A DNA stretch of 64,000 nucleotides. Source: Hesseltinella vesiculosa (taxonomy: Eukaryota; Mucoromycota; Mucoromycetes; Mucorales; Cunninghamellaceae). Below the pieces are notes generated by a model, which saw only the letters and a list, made by a program, of their open reading frames with translations, was not told the origin of the DNA and did not search any database. The stretch is from positions 27,864 through 91,863 of the forward strand of contig MCGT01000057.1 of the NCBI GenBank assembly GCA_002104935.1, in the 5' to 3' direction. The position numbers and the translations under genes were made by a program. This document shows, in pieces, positions 12,281-22,146 of the stretch (its first letter is position 1; each line of letters opens with the position of its first letter).

Positions 12281-12786
12281 GCACTCTGTCCTCAAAACAA
12301 CATTCCCAAGCTTAATCCAAGTGAACTAGAGCAGTTTTTTTTTTGTGCATCGTTTTTCCTTTCAGATTTTTTTCTGGGAGAGTACAGTATATTTTGCGCC
12401 TTCAATTTTTTTTTCAAAACCTTCTGTACCTTTGTACACCATCGCCATGTTTTTTTTTTCCCGGGTAGTTCATAGATCTGACATCTTTTTTGGGGGGGTT
12501 TAAACACCGATGTTAAAATTGTCACCGCAGCCAATTCTGCCTGCGGATATTTGCAACGCTCTTTTTTGATACGGCTAACATGGCCCCGAGTTCTGTTTTA
12601 TTTGTTTTACCATAAAAACCACAAGAAATGAAAAAAGGGGCATATTAGGAATTCGGAGATTTAGTTATCCATCACAGAAAACTAAAAAGTTACTAGTTTT
12701 TTTCACTATCGGCTGAGCGTAACCATGTTTACGCCCTGTGCAACGACTCAGTGTCAGCAAAAATACAAGTTATAACTTTATCAAAC

Positions 12787-12810
12787 TATAAGTTTAAATG
12801 ATATTGACTG
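12787..12810. repeat. Right terminal inverted repeat of the TA-flanked transposon
   Basis: It ends with GACTG followed by TA, and is the exact reverse complement of 10905-10928. Full identity of both repeats suggests insertion was not extremely ancient despite the coding decay. Confidence 0.85.
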
Positions 12811-12812
12811 TA

Positions 12813-13339
12813 TCAGCTCATTCAAAGCAGGCCTAGGTGCCGTCCATACATTTTATTTTTTTTTTAAAAAAAAAAAAAAGCTGGGACGGCTGTGACAAGC
12901 CCATTGTGGTCAACAATCGCATTAGATCCACGACGCTCCATGCAATGGGAGAGTCAAAAAGGAAAACAGCAGTTTTATAACATGATGAAAAAAAAAATGA
13001 CAGGCGTATGGGACACGTCATGAAACCGTTGCCCTGGCCCGAAAACCATGCTGCCGTCCAGTCTTTCCAAATGGCGTCAAGGATTTTCCGGCACTCAGCA
13101 TTTTGACGACTCATGCCCATACTATATCAAACATCAAGCTGCTCAAACATGGACGTAGTGAAAAAAAATAGAAGCTATACTGACATCACGACATGGTCCT
13201 CCAGACAGGAGGCGGCCACTAGCCTGCTTCCGTTGATCGTGCAGGGTGGCTTGCATTTGGTTTTACTGCATATGACAGATTGACAAGAGAGAGAGAGAGA
13301 GAGATAGAGATGGTATAAGGCAATAAAAGATCCAGCTGC
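12813..13339. other. Intergenic stretch, no gene seen
   Basis: This lies between the transposon edge and the 3' end of the TM7SF3-like gene. It holds a T10/A13 pair near 12858-12879 that could form a small hairpin and a GA microsatellite near 13287. No coding potential could be supported. Confidence 0.4.
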
Positions 13340-14668
13340 CTAGAACGTGTGAGTGGTACGTGTGGTGATAAAAGGCGGCTCTGAAGAGGAGAGGTCGTTG
13401 GATGACATAGGCGACTGGCTCGGTGAGGCAGAGATGGGGTGGTGCTGAGGCTCAAGTTGGGTGGAGGTTGAGGACAAGGAGGGATCAGGATGGGAGGAGA
13501 GCACACGTGACGTTAATCTTGGTGCAGGCAGGCCCGAGGAAGTGGTGCTGTGTTGATGCTCCAAATCATGCTCATGCATTGAGGCAAGCGAGGGCGTGAG
13601 AGGAGCTGCAGGGCCGCAATAGCACAGAGAAAAAGGAAATGGCCACGGCTGCTGCGTAAGTGATGATTCCGAAAAGAAGTGGTGGTCTGGCAACGCTACA
13701 TTGAACAGCAATTGCCACAAGTAGGCCAGGAATGCCAAGATCAACACTGACGTAAGCATAACATAAACCAGCCGTGTCAGTTGATATGGTTTGTCCAGAG
13801 AAGTCACCAGCAACCAATAGCCGCTGATGTAGCCCGTATGCGCGACCAAATCAATGCCAAGGATGGCGCTGAATGCTCCTGAAAATGACGTTGTCAGTAA
13901 AAGTGTGTGCTTTATGCTGATCAAGACCAGCACCACTGTAAAAAACGGAAAAATGATAATGAATGCCAGTCTGCCAGCCGTCTAACAAAAAGAAAAAAAA
14001 ATGAGCACCTCCCCCTTCCTGATTTTTTTTTCCATGTGGTACCTGAGCAATCACCAAATCCTCTTGCCAGCAACAAATGAAGAGCGCCAGCGTCAATCCA
14101 CCGAGCACTAAATGTCGGGAAGAGGTAAGAATTTTTTTTTCTTGGTTAAAATAATGAAATGACTTGCGAGGAATTGTTATCACGCAGAAAAGATAATAGC
14201 GATAAAAGGCCATGGCCGCCAAAAGACCGAGGCAAACGGGCACTAAAAACATGGTGATGGCATCATTTTGATAGCCGCCTTGTGAGCGGGCATTGATAAA
14301 GATGACCCATGTGACACCACCTGTTCTTTGCAAACACGTTTGTAGGGCGAAAAAAGGTCGTGATCAGTGACAGGCGAAAAGAGATGCTAAAATCATACAT
14401 GTGAGTAAGAACCCAACGACGGCAATGGAGAATTGCACATAGTGCACGCCAAAAGCCATCAAATAGACTCCGCACAGGATGAGGATGCCACTGACGACTG
14501 CCATTTGATAGGTGATGTCGGTCGAGCCATAAAGATTCACTGTAAAATAAGAAGGATCGAAAAATGGATTGTTAGTTTATCTTGTTTTCGAGATCGTCGT
14601 TGACTTTTGCAGGCAAGGTAACACGTACGCTCGGCTATATCGTCCAATTGCAACATGCTTGTATTCAT
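13340..14668 (-). CDS. Multi-pass membrane protein, TM7SF3/TMEM198-like (DUF4203)
   Basis: Model exons are 14668-14629, 14539-14399, 14320-14043 and 13981-13340, about 366 residues. Transmembrane segments visible include MAVVSGILILCGVYLMAFGV, FSIAVVGFLLTCGVTWVIF, AITMFLVPVCLGLLAAMAFY, LVLGGLTLALFICC, FIIIFPFFTVVLVLISIKHT and SGAFSAILGIDLVAHTGYIS. The order and the S-F-S-G-A-F-S-x-x-x-G-I-D motif fit the TM7SF3/TMEM198 domain family (PF13886), whose molecular role is poorly defined. The C-terminal tail is Ser/Pro/His-rich and likely cytosolic. Two places are uncertain: a possible intron near 14190-14110, and the last membrane segments. At 13572-13760 a second frame encodes a convincing pair of helices (LGIPGLLVAIAVQ and FGIITYAAAVAISFFSVLL), suggesting a missed intron or a frameshift. 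Confidence 0.65.
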
Positions 14669-15251
14669 GATGCTCCTGCTGATTTTCAGGGCGTTGTCAG
14701 CCTATTATTATTATTATTTTTTCTAGCTTGGAGATGCTGAAAATGGCGCGCAAAACAGTAATGCCGAGGAGAAAAAAAATATGGGAAAGAACAAAAAGTG
14801 AAAGCTCGTAAAGAAAGGGGAGGCTGAATAAATATTGGGGAGTTCTCTGTCTGCTGAGGGCGTTGTATGTTTATTGTTTGCATCAAAGCAGTACGGTTTG
14901 ACTGTCAAATAAACAGGGTGACTGAACGCAGTTTGTACTGACAGCGTCAAGTGCTGATGGCCTGAGTGTGTTTTACTCCTTTTTTTTTTCCAAATCTGAA
15001 ATTTTTGTAAATGCAGGAGAGCTGCAGCAAAGAGTGTTTTTGCTTTCTTCTCGTTCTATGCAGCGACTCTCTTCCAATTGACAATGCACATGCTCAGCCT
15101 TTTTTTTTTTTTTTTTTGTTTTATTTTCTTGCCCAGCTTTTCTTAAAAGCAAGCAATGGGGATGGATGGTGAAAGGCACTTGCACAAACAAGCACATGGT
15201 CGATCTATTCAACTCTAACAAGGTCGGGAGGTCGGTTGAGTGATCAGCTCA
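14669..15251. other. Intergenic region between RAD18 and the TM7SF3-like gene
   Basis: This is the promoter side of the TM7SF3-like gene and the 3' side of RAD18. It contains a TTA repeat near 14704, a T19 tract near 15099, and no supported coding region. Confidence 0.4.
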
Positions 15252-16828
15252 TCAAGGGGCAGCAGCATCCGATCGAGGCATATCTACTAGCATAAAAAAA
15301 AAAAAAAAGATAAAAAAATTGGCGCGCGTATTTTCTGTTTCGTTCATTACCTGAACCGCCGCCACCAGCAGCTGCGGAAGAAGAGGCCTTGGCTTTCTGT
15401 CGTTTTTTTGCTTTTTCGATAAGCATTTGGAATTCATCGCCGTACTTTTCCTGGAGAGGTTGAAGGAGGTGAGTAGGTTAGAGTTCGAAGGACGTTGCCC
15501 ATGCGTCTTATTGTTACCTTGTGCTCAGAGACGTCAGGCATGGCGCGTTTGGAGGAAGAGCGTGAAGTAACATAGAAATGCTCGGCCTGTTTCAGCTGTT
15601 TCAGCAGCACTGTAAAGTCGACGGGGTCTTTGGCATCCATGTTTGCATTGTACAAGATCATGTATTCACGGTATCGCCATACACATAGACTTCGATCGCC
15701 ATTATCTGGGAGACCCAAATCCTTGAGATGCATTGAAATGCAATAAAATTGAGTGGCATGCATCCCGATTTATCTGTGTGGTCGCTTACCTTGAGCAGCC
15801 GTTTCATGTCTTTTTCTTTGTACATGTCGTAGGCGATTTTCTGTGGTTTCTTCCCAAGGTACCTAAATTGCCAAGCGGCGGAAGTGGGATTTTGAGCGAC
15901 GTGTCCCAAAGTGGCAACGTCTCTAGGCACCTACTTTTTCTTTCCTAACCCTAGTGACTGAGTATGGATTGGCGGAATAGGAGAGAGGGAGGGTTAGATC
16001 TACCAGAGACGCTCAATGAACAGCCTACCGAGTTTGTTTTATGGACAGGTGGTGTTTCAGGTATCCTGCTGTCGCCATCCACACAGCGATTAGCATGGCT
16101 GTTCAGCACGGCCAGAGGCATTTTTTGTAGGCAAAATGGGCAAGTGCCAAGCTCAGGATCTAGTACAGTGACGAATATAGGTGAGATTATTGCAAAGACA
16201 AGCTGATCCGCTCTAGTTCCTTACTTTCGGAGGCGGCGGTGGTATCGACGAGGCGTCTGGAGCGTCGATTGGCGGTAGATATCTCGTTCATTGGCATGAA
16301 ATCTTCATCATCCAAAAGCGCAGCGGCAGGCTGTTTTTGTGAAGTGGGGCGATAGTGGCTGTTACGCTGAGTGGAGCTGGCAGGTTGCTCAGGCAACAGG
16401 GGTGCGCTCGATTCTGTAGAGAAGAAAGTGAGGACATGGGTAGGTCAAAATCGAGCATTGGTTGGTACCTGGTTCTGTTTCTTGCATGTCCAAGACTAGT
16501 TTTCTACGAATAAACCGTGGCGATCAGTCTGAGATGGAGAGAGATCTGTTTGGGCTTACCTAGCATTGTTTTTCCAGGTTTGGACCAGGTTATCGAGATC
16601 AAAGTTATTGTGAAGTTGAGAATCATGGCATGTCTTTCTGCATTTCGGGCAACATTGTTCTTGTGAGAGCGACTTCCGAATGCACATTGCACAAAAGGAA
16701 TGTGAGCAAGTGGATAAGATCATGGCTGTGTTGTAGAATTCTTTGCAAATCGGACAACGCATATGCTCATCGAAGCTTTGTAGGTGCTCATTGTTGAAAT
16801 CCAAAGGGTCATCAATCGTGTCATCCAT
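15252..16828 (-). CDS. RAD18: Postreplication repair E3 ubiquitin ligase RAD18
   Basis: Eight exons (16828-16560, 16503-16469, 16413-16225, 16159-16029, 15930-15790, 15721-15518, 15450-15351, 15286-15252) give 367 residues with all phases matching. Domain order is that of RAD18. A RING finger lies at residues ~25-65 (MRCPICKEF, CSHSFCAMCIR, CCPKCR). A UBZ4 zinc finger lies near 168-187 (CPFCLQ, then H-A-N-R-C). A SAP domain lies near 230-262 (YDMYKEKDMKRLLKDLGLPD, then NGDRSL, YNANMDA). A basic Ala/Gly C-terminus follows. RAD18 works with the E2 RAD6 to mono-ubiquitinate PCNA at stalled forks. It is slightly shorter than yeast RAD18 (487 aa). It is divergent from the prolidase gene, with ~590 bp between the starts. 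Confidence 0.9.
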
Positions 16829-17420
16829 GGTAAACGGCAGCAGAATGGACGTTGAAAAAGAGAGAGGGAAAACAAATAGCAACCGCGTTTTTTTTTTTTT
16901 TTTTTTTTTGCGTTTGATTTTGGCGCCCGTGCCTTTTTTTTTCGTGGGCCAGCTGTCATGCTGTGGCAAAGCAGTGCAAGCCAATTCGCCAACGGACAAT
17001 ACATTTTAGAGGTGATCATTTCATGGATGCTATGTATACCCGAGCTTGGGCTCTTTCAAGTGTGGGTGGGAGTCGCTGACGACATTCGGTAGGGTAACCC
17101 CACAAAAACGTGACTTTTAGCCCTATTGACCAATTTGGTCCATTTCTGCTGCACTCAATCAGGCCATTTCTTCATTTGGGACTCATAAAAAGGAGAGAGG
17201 AAACCATGAATGGTTTAGTAACCATTGCAATGGGCTTGTCTTGTTCAACCAGGAACGGGGCAAAGCCTTTTCCCCAACATTGAGCTGGCTGTGATTCTTT
17301 GGGTCTAGTTTTCGGGGCGGCCGCAGAAAAGATTTTTCGCACGCACAAAAACTCTATTTTTTTTTTTTTTACCCTGCTTTTCTTTTCTTTTTCCTCGCTT
17401 TTTCTCCATTGGATTTCATC
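16829..17420. promoter_or_regulatory. Divergent promoter region RAD18 / prolidase
   Basis: 592 bp lie between two divergent start codons. Long T tracts lie at 16889-16909 and 17359-17370, one on each flank, close to the starts. Such dA:dT tracts disfavour nucleosomes and are common in fungal promoters (inference). No specific factor site was recognised. Confidence 0.45.
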
Positions 17421-18894
17421 ATGACCAAGCTCCCCACCAGCCAAAACGTAAAGAAAGTACTCGGCCACCTTGGTCTACAACAAGGCGTGATTTACCACAA
17501 GGGCCAAGTCATGCAAGAACGTGACAACACCGATGTGGAGCTGCCTTTTCGTCAAGAATCCAACTTTTACTACCTGACGGGCTGTAATGAACCTGACTTT
17601 CATGTGGTGATCGACATTGCCTCGGGCAAGACCACCTTGGTGGCACCTCCTGTGGTGCCTGATCATGTCATGTGGATGGGTTTGCCCGACACATTGGAGC
17701 AAATGCAAGCCAAGTACGATGTTGATCAAGTCGTGTACAGCGACAGCCTTGCTTCGCTGTTGCAGAGCCAAAAGGTATACGTGTTGCCCATCACCAAGAC
17801 CGACTGCCTGCAAGGCCAAGCCGTCGTCAGTGATGTTGAATCCAAGCAATTGGAAAACGCTGTCATTGCTGCCCGTCTGGTCAAGGCTGATTGGGAAATT
17901 GAAATCATGCGCCAAGCCAACAAGATTTCTTCGGATGCCCACATCAAGGTAACACACAAGCTCTCCTTCTTTCTTATGCTGACCTTTTTTTTTTTTTTTT
18001 TTTTTTTTTTGGTCGTAGTTGTGGCAAGCCTCTTATCCTGGCTGTACTGAGGCTCAATTACATGCTTTGTTCCTGTATGAATCAGCCCGCCACGGTGCCT
18101 TTTTCCAATCTTACTACCCCATTGTTGGCTGTGGCAAGAATGCTGCCACGTTGCACTATAACAAGAATAACGCCGTGATGGAAAATGCCAACGATGTTGT
18201 ACTGGTGGATGCTGGTGCTGAATACAACGTGTATGCCTCGGACATCACTCGTGTGTTCCCTGTCGGTGGCAAGTTCTCTCCCGAAGCTCGCACCATCTAC
18301 ACCATTGTGCTCAACATGCAAAAGGCCAGTATCGACATGTGCCGTGCTGGCGTTGCTTATGAAGACATCCACTTGAAGGCCATGGAGATTGGTTGTGACG
18401 GTTTGATCGAGGCTGGTATCCTTGTGGGTGACCGTCAAGAACTTTTGGATAAGGATGTCATGGCTGCCTTTTACCCCCACGGCAGTAAGTTTTAAAAACT
18501 TCCCGGTTGAAGCGAAGAAGACCACTGACCTATATTTTTTACTGTAGTTGGTCACTCGATTGGTTTGGATGTGCATGATGTAGGTGGTTACCCTGATGGT
18601 GTGGGCCGTATTGATCGTCCTGGCTGGAGAAACTTGCGCATGCGCCGTGTGTTGGCCCCTGGCAACGTGGTCACCATCGAACCTGGTGTCTATTTCTTTG
18701 ATTACTTAATCAACCCTGTGTTGGAAAACCCCGCCACCGCCAAGTATGTCAACATTGACATGCTTAACAAGTACAAGTCTGTTGGTGGTGTGCGTATCGA
18801 AGACAACATTGTCATTACCGAAGGTGAACCTTTGAACTTGACCACTGTGCCCAAGGAGATTGATGAAGTTGAAGCTTTGATGGCCAAGCAATAA
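17421..18894 (+). CDS. Xaa-Pro dipeptidase (prolidase, peptidase M24B)
   Basis: Three exons (17421-17948, 18019-18484, 18548-18894) encode 446 residues. The N-terminal creatinase-like domain (residues ~15-150) has ELPFRQESNFYYLTGCNEPD. The pita-bread catalytic domain shows the metal ligands in order: Asp in VLVDAGAEY, Asp in SDITRVFPVGG, His in YPHG-I-GHSIGLDVHDVGG, Glu in TIEPGVYF and Glu in VGGVRIEDN. Prolidase hydrolyses dipeptides with C-terminal proline using two Mn/Co ions in the cytosol. Its length fits the eukaryotic family (~450-490). The intron ending at 18018 has a T tract of about 26 nt before the acceptor. I chose the ATG at 17421 because upstream sequence lacks another in-frame ATG. 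Confidence 0.92.
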
Positions 18895-19175
18895 ATCCTA
18901 TTTTTTTTTTGTTTTTCCACAAGAAGTGCTTTTGTATTTATTCTTGCAAAAAAAAAAAAAAGAAAAAAAAAAAGTAAAAAGAAAGAAAGAGGAATAGTAC
19001 AGGGGAGTGCATGGTAATCAAGAAAACAATAACAGATGAGAAAAAGTGCAAATGTGCTGGAGGGACCGACAAAGCAAGAGGAAACGGGAGCAAATTTTAC
19101 AAAGTACTGGGAAGGGGAGAGGAATTTACATGTGACTAACACTACAAAATAACAATATATAAAAGAAGGGGAAAT

Positions 19176-22146
19176 TCATACATCAGGGTGGTTCATCAAT
19201 CGGCGAGATTGTGACTGGAAGGAAGGCGTATGTTGTTGGGTTCGGGTCTGTTCACGAAAGATCTTGCCATGGATGCGCTTGCCATAGGGTGTGCTACGCA
19301 CAGTGGAAAGCAATGGCCGAATACAATCCACCAACTAAGAAAATAGGTGAGTGGGTATGCTTACCGAGGATGGTTTTGCTTACCTCGTTGCGTTGCTTGA
19401 GGTCGGCATAATCCAGCGAGGTTTGGATGACATAGTTTGCAAAGGAATCCCGCAGCATCTTTTCCATGGCAGTGGGGTCGATGAATTCTTGAATAAGACA
19501 ATGTCGAGTATCGGGTCTGGCAACACGGATGCACTATGAAAGGGCATGGTGAGTCACTCTGGACAGAGATTTTTTTTTTTCACGTACTTTTTCCATGACG
19601 TTGGAGCTGAACTTTTGAGCAGACAAATGACAGGCATGGCCAATGAAGCGCCGGATCAAGCCATCGGAAAAGTCCTCGTCACCCAGGTCCAACACATACT
19701 GAACCACATAGTTGCCATAGGGATCCTGAACCAACGTCAGCGCGTTCCTAGTGATCTCTTGGACAAGTTGGATCTGCGAGGGAGGAAATCGATGACAATG
19801 AGGTCAAGTGGGTAAAAATAAAAATAAATAAAAATAAATAAAAAATACCTTTTGTTTGTCGGAGGCGTAATCGATGCATCGTTGGAGGACGCAGCAGCCA
19901 TGCTTGTGGGTGGCCACTTCAATACATTTTTGACATACGGCATCGTAAATGAATTGGCGATGTTCGTCCGAGAGGCGATGTAAGCATTTTTGAATCACAT
20001 GGTTGCCGTTCAAATCCTTGATCAGGGGCACTACACTAGGGTCCAAAGCTGCCGTCACCATTTTGATCTGCAATGAAAGAGATAAGCTATGGCATTCACG
20101 GCTTTGCTATTCTTCTTTTTTTTTTTTTACCTGTTCAGGAGTAGACAAGAACTCAATGAGTTTCTGAACAGCACGGGTGCCATGCATATTAAGAGAGATA
20201 TTGACGATGTCGGGTGCCACGATGGAGACAATGGTATCGCGTTGGTCGTTGTTACATCGCTCCAACAATTTTTGACAGAGGTAGTTGCCAAAGGAGTCTA
20301 CGGGAAAAAAGTCAATCAGAGGCATTTCTGAGAGCGGTGATTTGAACTTACTGGTCATCAGTTCAACAAAGTGGCTATGAATTTCATTATAGACAGCTTG
20401 GATGGCGTACACGTAGTCGTTGCCGGGTGACGTGTCTTCGATTTTGCGTTGAAGGAATCGGCAGCCGTTTTGGTCCTTGGCCAGTTCATACAAGTGATCC
20501 TTGAAGTCGTCAAGTTGGGCGTTGGCAAAACGAACGGATTCCTGGTCACTGGAGGCGCGGCGGGAGGATGGCGGAGGGATATCATGCTTGGCGTGGCTGG
20601 CAAAGGAGCTATTCGTGGCTGGATGGTTGGGCGGAGGATGATAACCAGAGCGGGCGTAGACAGAGGAGGAGGCGCCGACAGGGAACATGGGGGTGGACGA
20701 GGGATGAAGCGATGGATTGGAGGCGGTGGAGCCGATGCCAGAGGATGCAATCAAGGTGTGAGCTGAGGATGAGGGTGAGGTGGATCCACTCGGAGGATGG
20801 AACAGCGATGGGTAGGTGTAGAGGGAAGGCAGTGCCTGATGGGCGTGGTGGGGAGCCGAGGGCAGGGTAGCCATGCCAGCAGTATGGACAGGGGGGTCGA
20901 TGTTGGGCATGACTGGGTGAAGAAAGGGGCACTCGGGTAGAGGACAGACTCCGTACTGGAGGACAGAAGGGCAGATGGTGGAAACATCCTTGTCGACCGA
21001 GCCGTTGTAAAAGCCGAACTGGGCATCGTGCAGCGAAGCTCGGAGGTCATTGTGTGATTGTGAGGTGGTCAGACGAGACTTGATGCCGGCAGACAAATCG
21101 GGAGCGAAGCCAGGTGCTGCAGGATGAGTGGTTGGGTGCCCCATCTGGTATTGATCATCAACAGCATTCCAGCCATAAGAGGAGCGGCGTGACGAAGGGT
21201 TGTAAAAAGGGGCGGGTGCAGCCGATGGCGTAGGGGCGATGACATAATCGTCGAAAGCATTGTCCATGGGTGCTGTGCCATTCGCTGCCCGTTGTAAATA
21301 GGCACCACTGGGCACTGGGTTGTCCAGATACTGTGTCCAAGATTTACTACGCAGTGATTCCAAGCTTTTGTTATTTCGTTTCGGCAAGCCAAACTAAAAA
21401 AAAAAAAAAGTTACTTCCTGCCGGGGTGCCATGCGTTTTTTTTTTTTTTTTTTGTTATTTTTTTGTTTACCAATTCCGAGTTGGGTGGGGGAGCAAAGGC
21501 AGTGGTGGAGGGATACGCTGGCTGGAAAAGGGCTGGGCCGCTGGTGACCAAGGGATGCGATGCTGGGGTAGGTTGATCAGGATCAAATGTCATGGACAAT
21601 TTGGGAGATGAACTGGTGGCAGTGGAGGATGGTTGGAATTGGTTGTTGTTGGCAAACAGTCGTTTGGATTCGGGTATAGCTGAAACACTGTTATGAAAAA
21701 GGACGACGATGAGGGCTGAAGTGATAGAAGGGGAGGATCATTATAAGTTACCTTTGGTCCATACCAAGCTGAAGTTTGTTACTGAAAAGAGAGTCCAATG
21801 GCAGGTTGGCCTCAGGGTGGTTGTCTTTTTCGTTCGAGTTTCGTCTAGAGCCAGGCATAGATCGAGAGGTCCAAGCAAAGTTGCTACGTTCTTTGAGAGG
21901 CTGGTATTCATACAGATGTAAAGGATCGTTGAATAACAGGCGATGCGGCTGGTTTTTCGACGTTTTGTGGTTTTCGGAAACCATCGTCTAAAATCACGTT
22001 TAAACAGATGAGGATGAGCAAATCACAAGATGAAGAGATTGTAACAGATGCTTTACGTTTAAACCAGGATCATTCCTTTCTTCATTGAGTCGTTTCAAGT
22101 GAAGATAATCAAAGGGATGAGCTTGAGAAGGAGATTGATTAGCCAT
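19176..22146 (-). CDS. Pumilio (PUF) RNA-binding protein with CCCH zinc finger
   Basis: Nine exons (22146-22057, 21987-21765, 21679-21471, 21393-20352, 20297-20131, 20067-19849, 19773-19588, 19533-19384, 19334-19176) sum to 815 codons (814 aa). The N-terminal ~470 residues are low-complexity Ser/Pro/His. Within them, about residues 315-335, is a CCCH-like finger with spacing C-x8-C-x4-C-x3-H (CPSVLQYGVC, CPLPEC, CPFLH). The C-terminal half holds the Pumilio repeats: KDQNGCRFLQRKIED, NSFGNYLCQKLLERC, NMHGTRAVQKLIEFL, DLNGNHVIQKCLHRL, HKHGCCVLQRCIDYA, DPYGNYVVQYVLDLG, QKFSSNVMEKCIRVA, and a final D-S-F-A-N-Y-V-I-Q-T-S repeat, then STPYGKRIHGKI. PUF proteins bind UGUA-type elements in mRNA 3' UTRs and repress or destabilise the messages in the cytoplasm. 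Combining a PUF domain with a CCCH finger is unusual. Confidence 0.9.

Larger units (their letters stand above)
10903..12812. mobile_element. Decayed pogo/Tc1-mariner-type DNA transposon with internal palindrome
   Basis: The ends are perfect 24-bp terminal inverted repeats at 10905-10928 and 12787-12810, starting CAGTCAATATCATTTAAACT. Each is flanked by TA (10903-10904 and 12811-12812), the target duplication of the Tc1/mariner/pogo superfamily. On the minus strand at about 11670-11500 there are transposase remnants: a segment like KAKIAIFIAIMAWNG, then after a frameshift CFVKTGIFEASSDG. These resemble the C-terminal end of pogo/Tigger DDE transposases. An acidic 150-codon frame (11429-10977) follows them. 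The middle is replaced by a long inverted duplication, so the element cannot make a full transposase. The right end on the minus strand still has a plausible start (MAAVTILTSVFKPPQKR). Confidence 0.75.
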
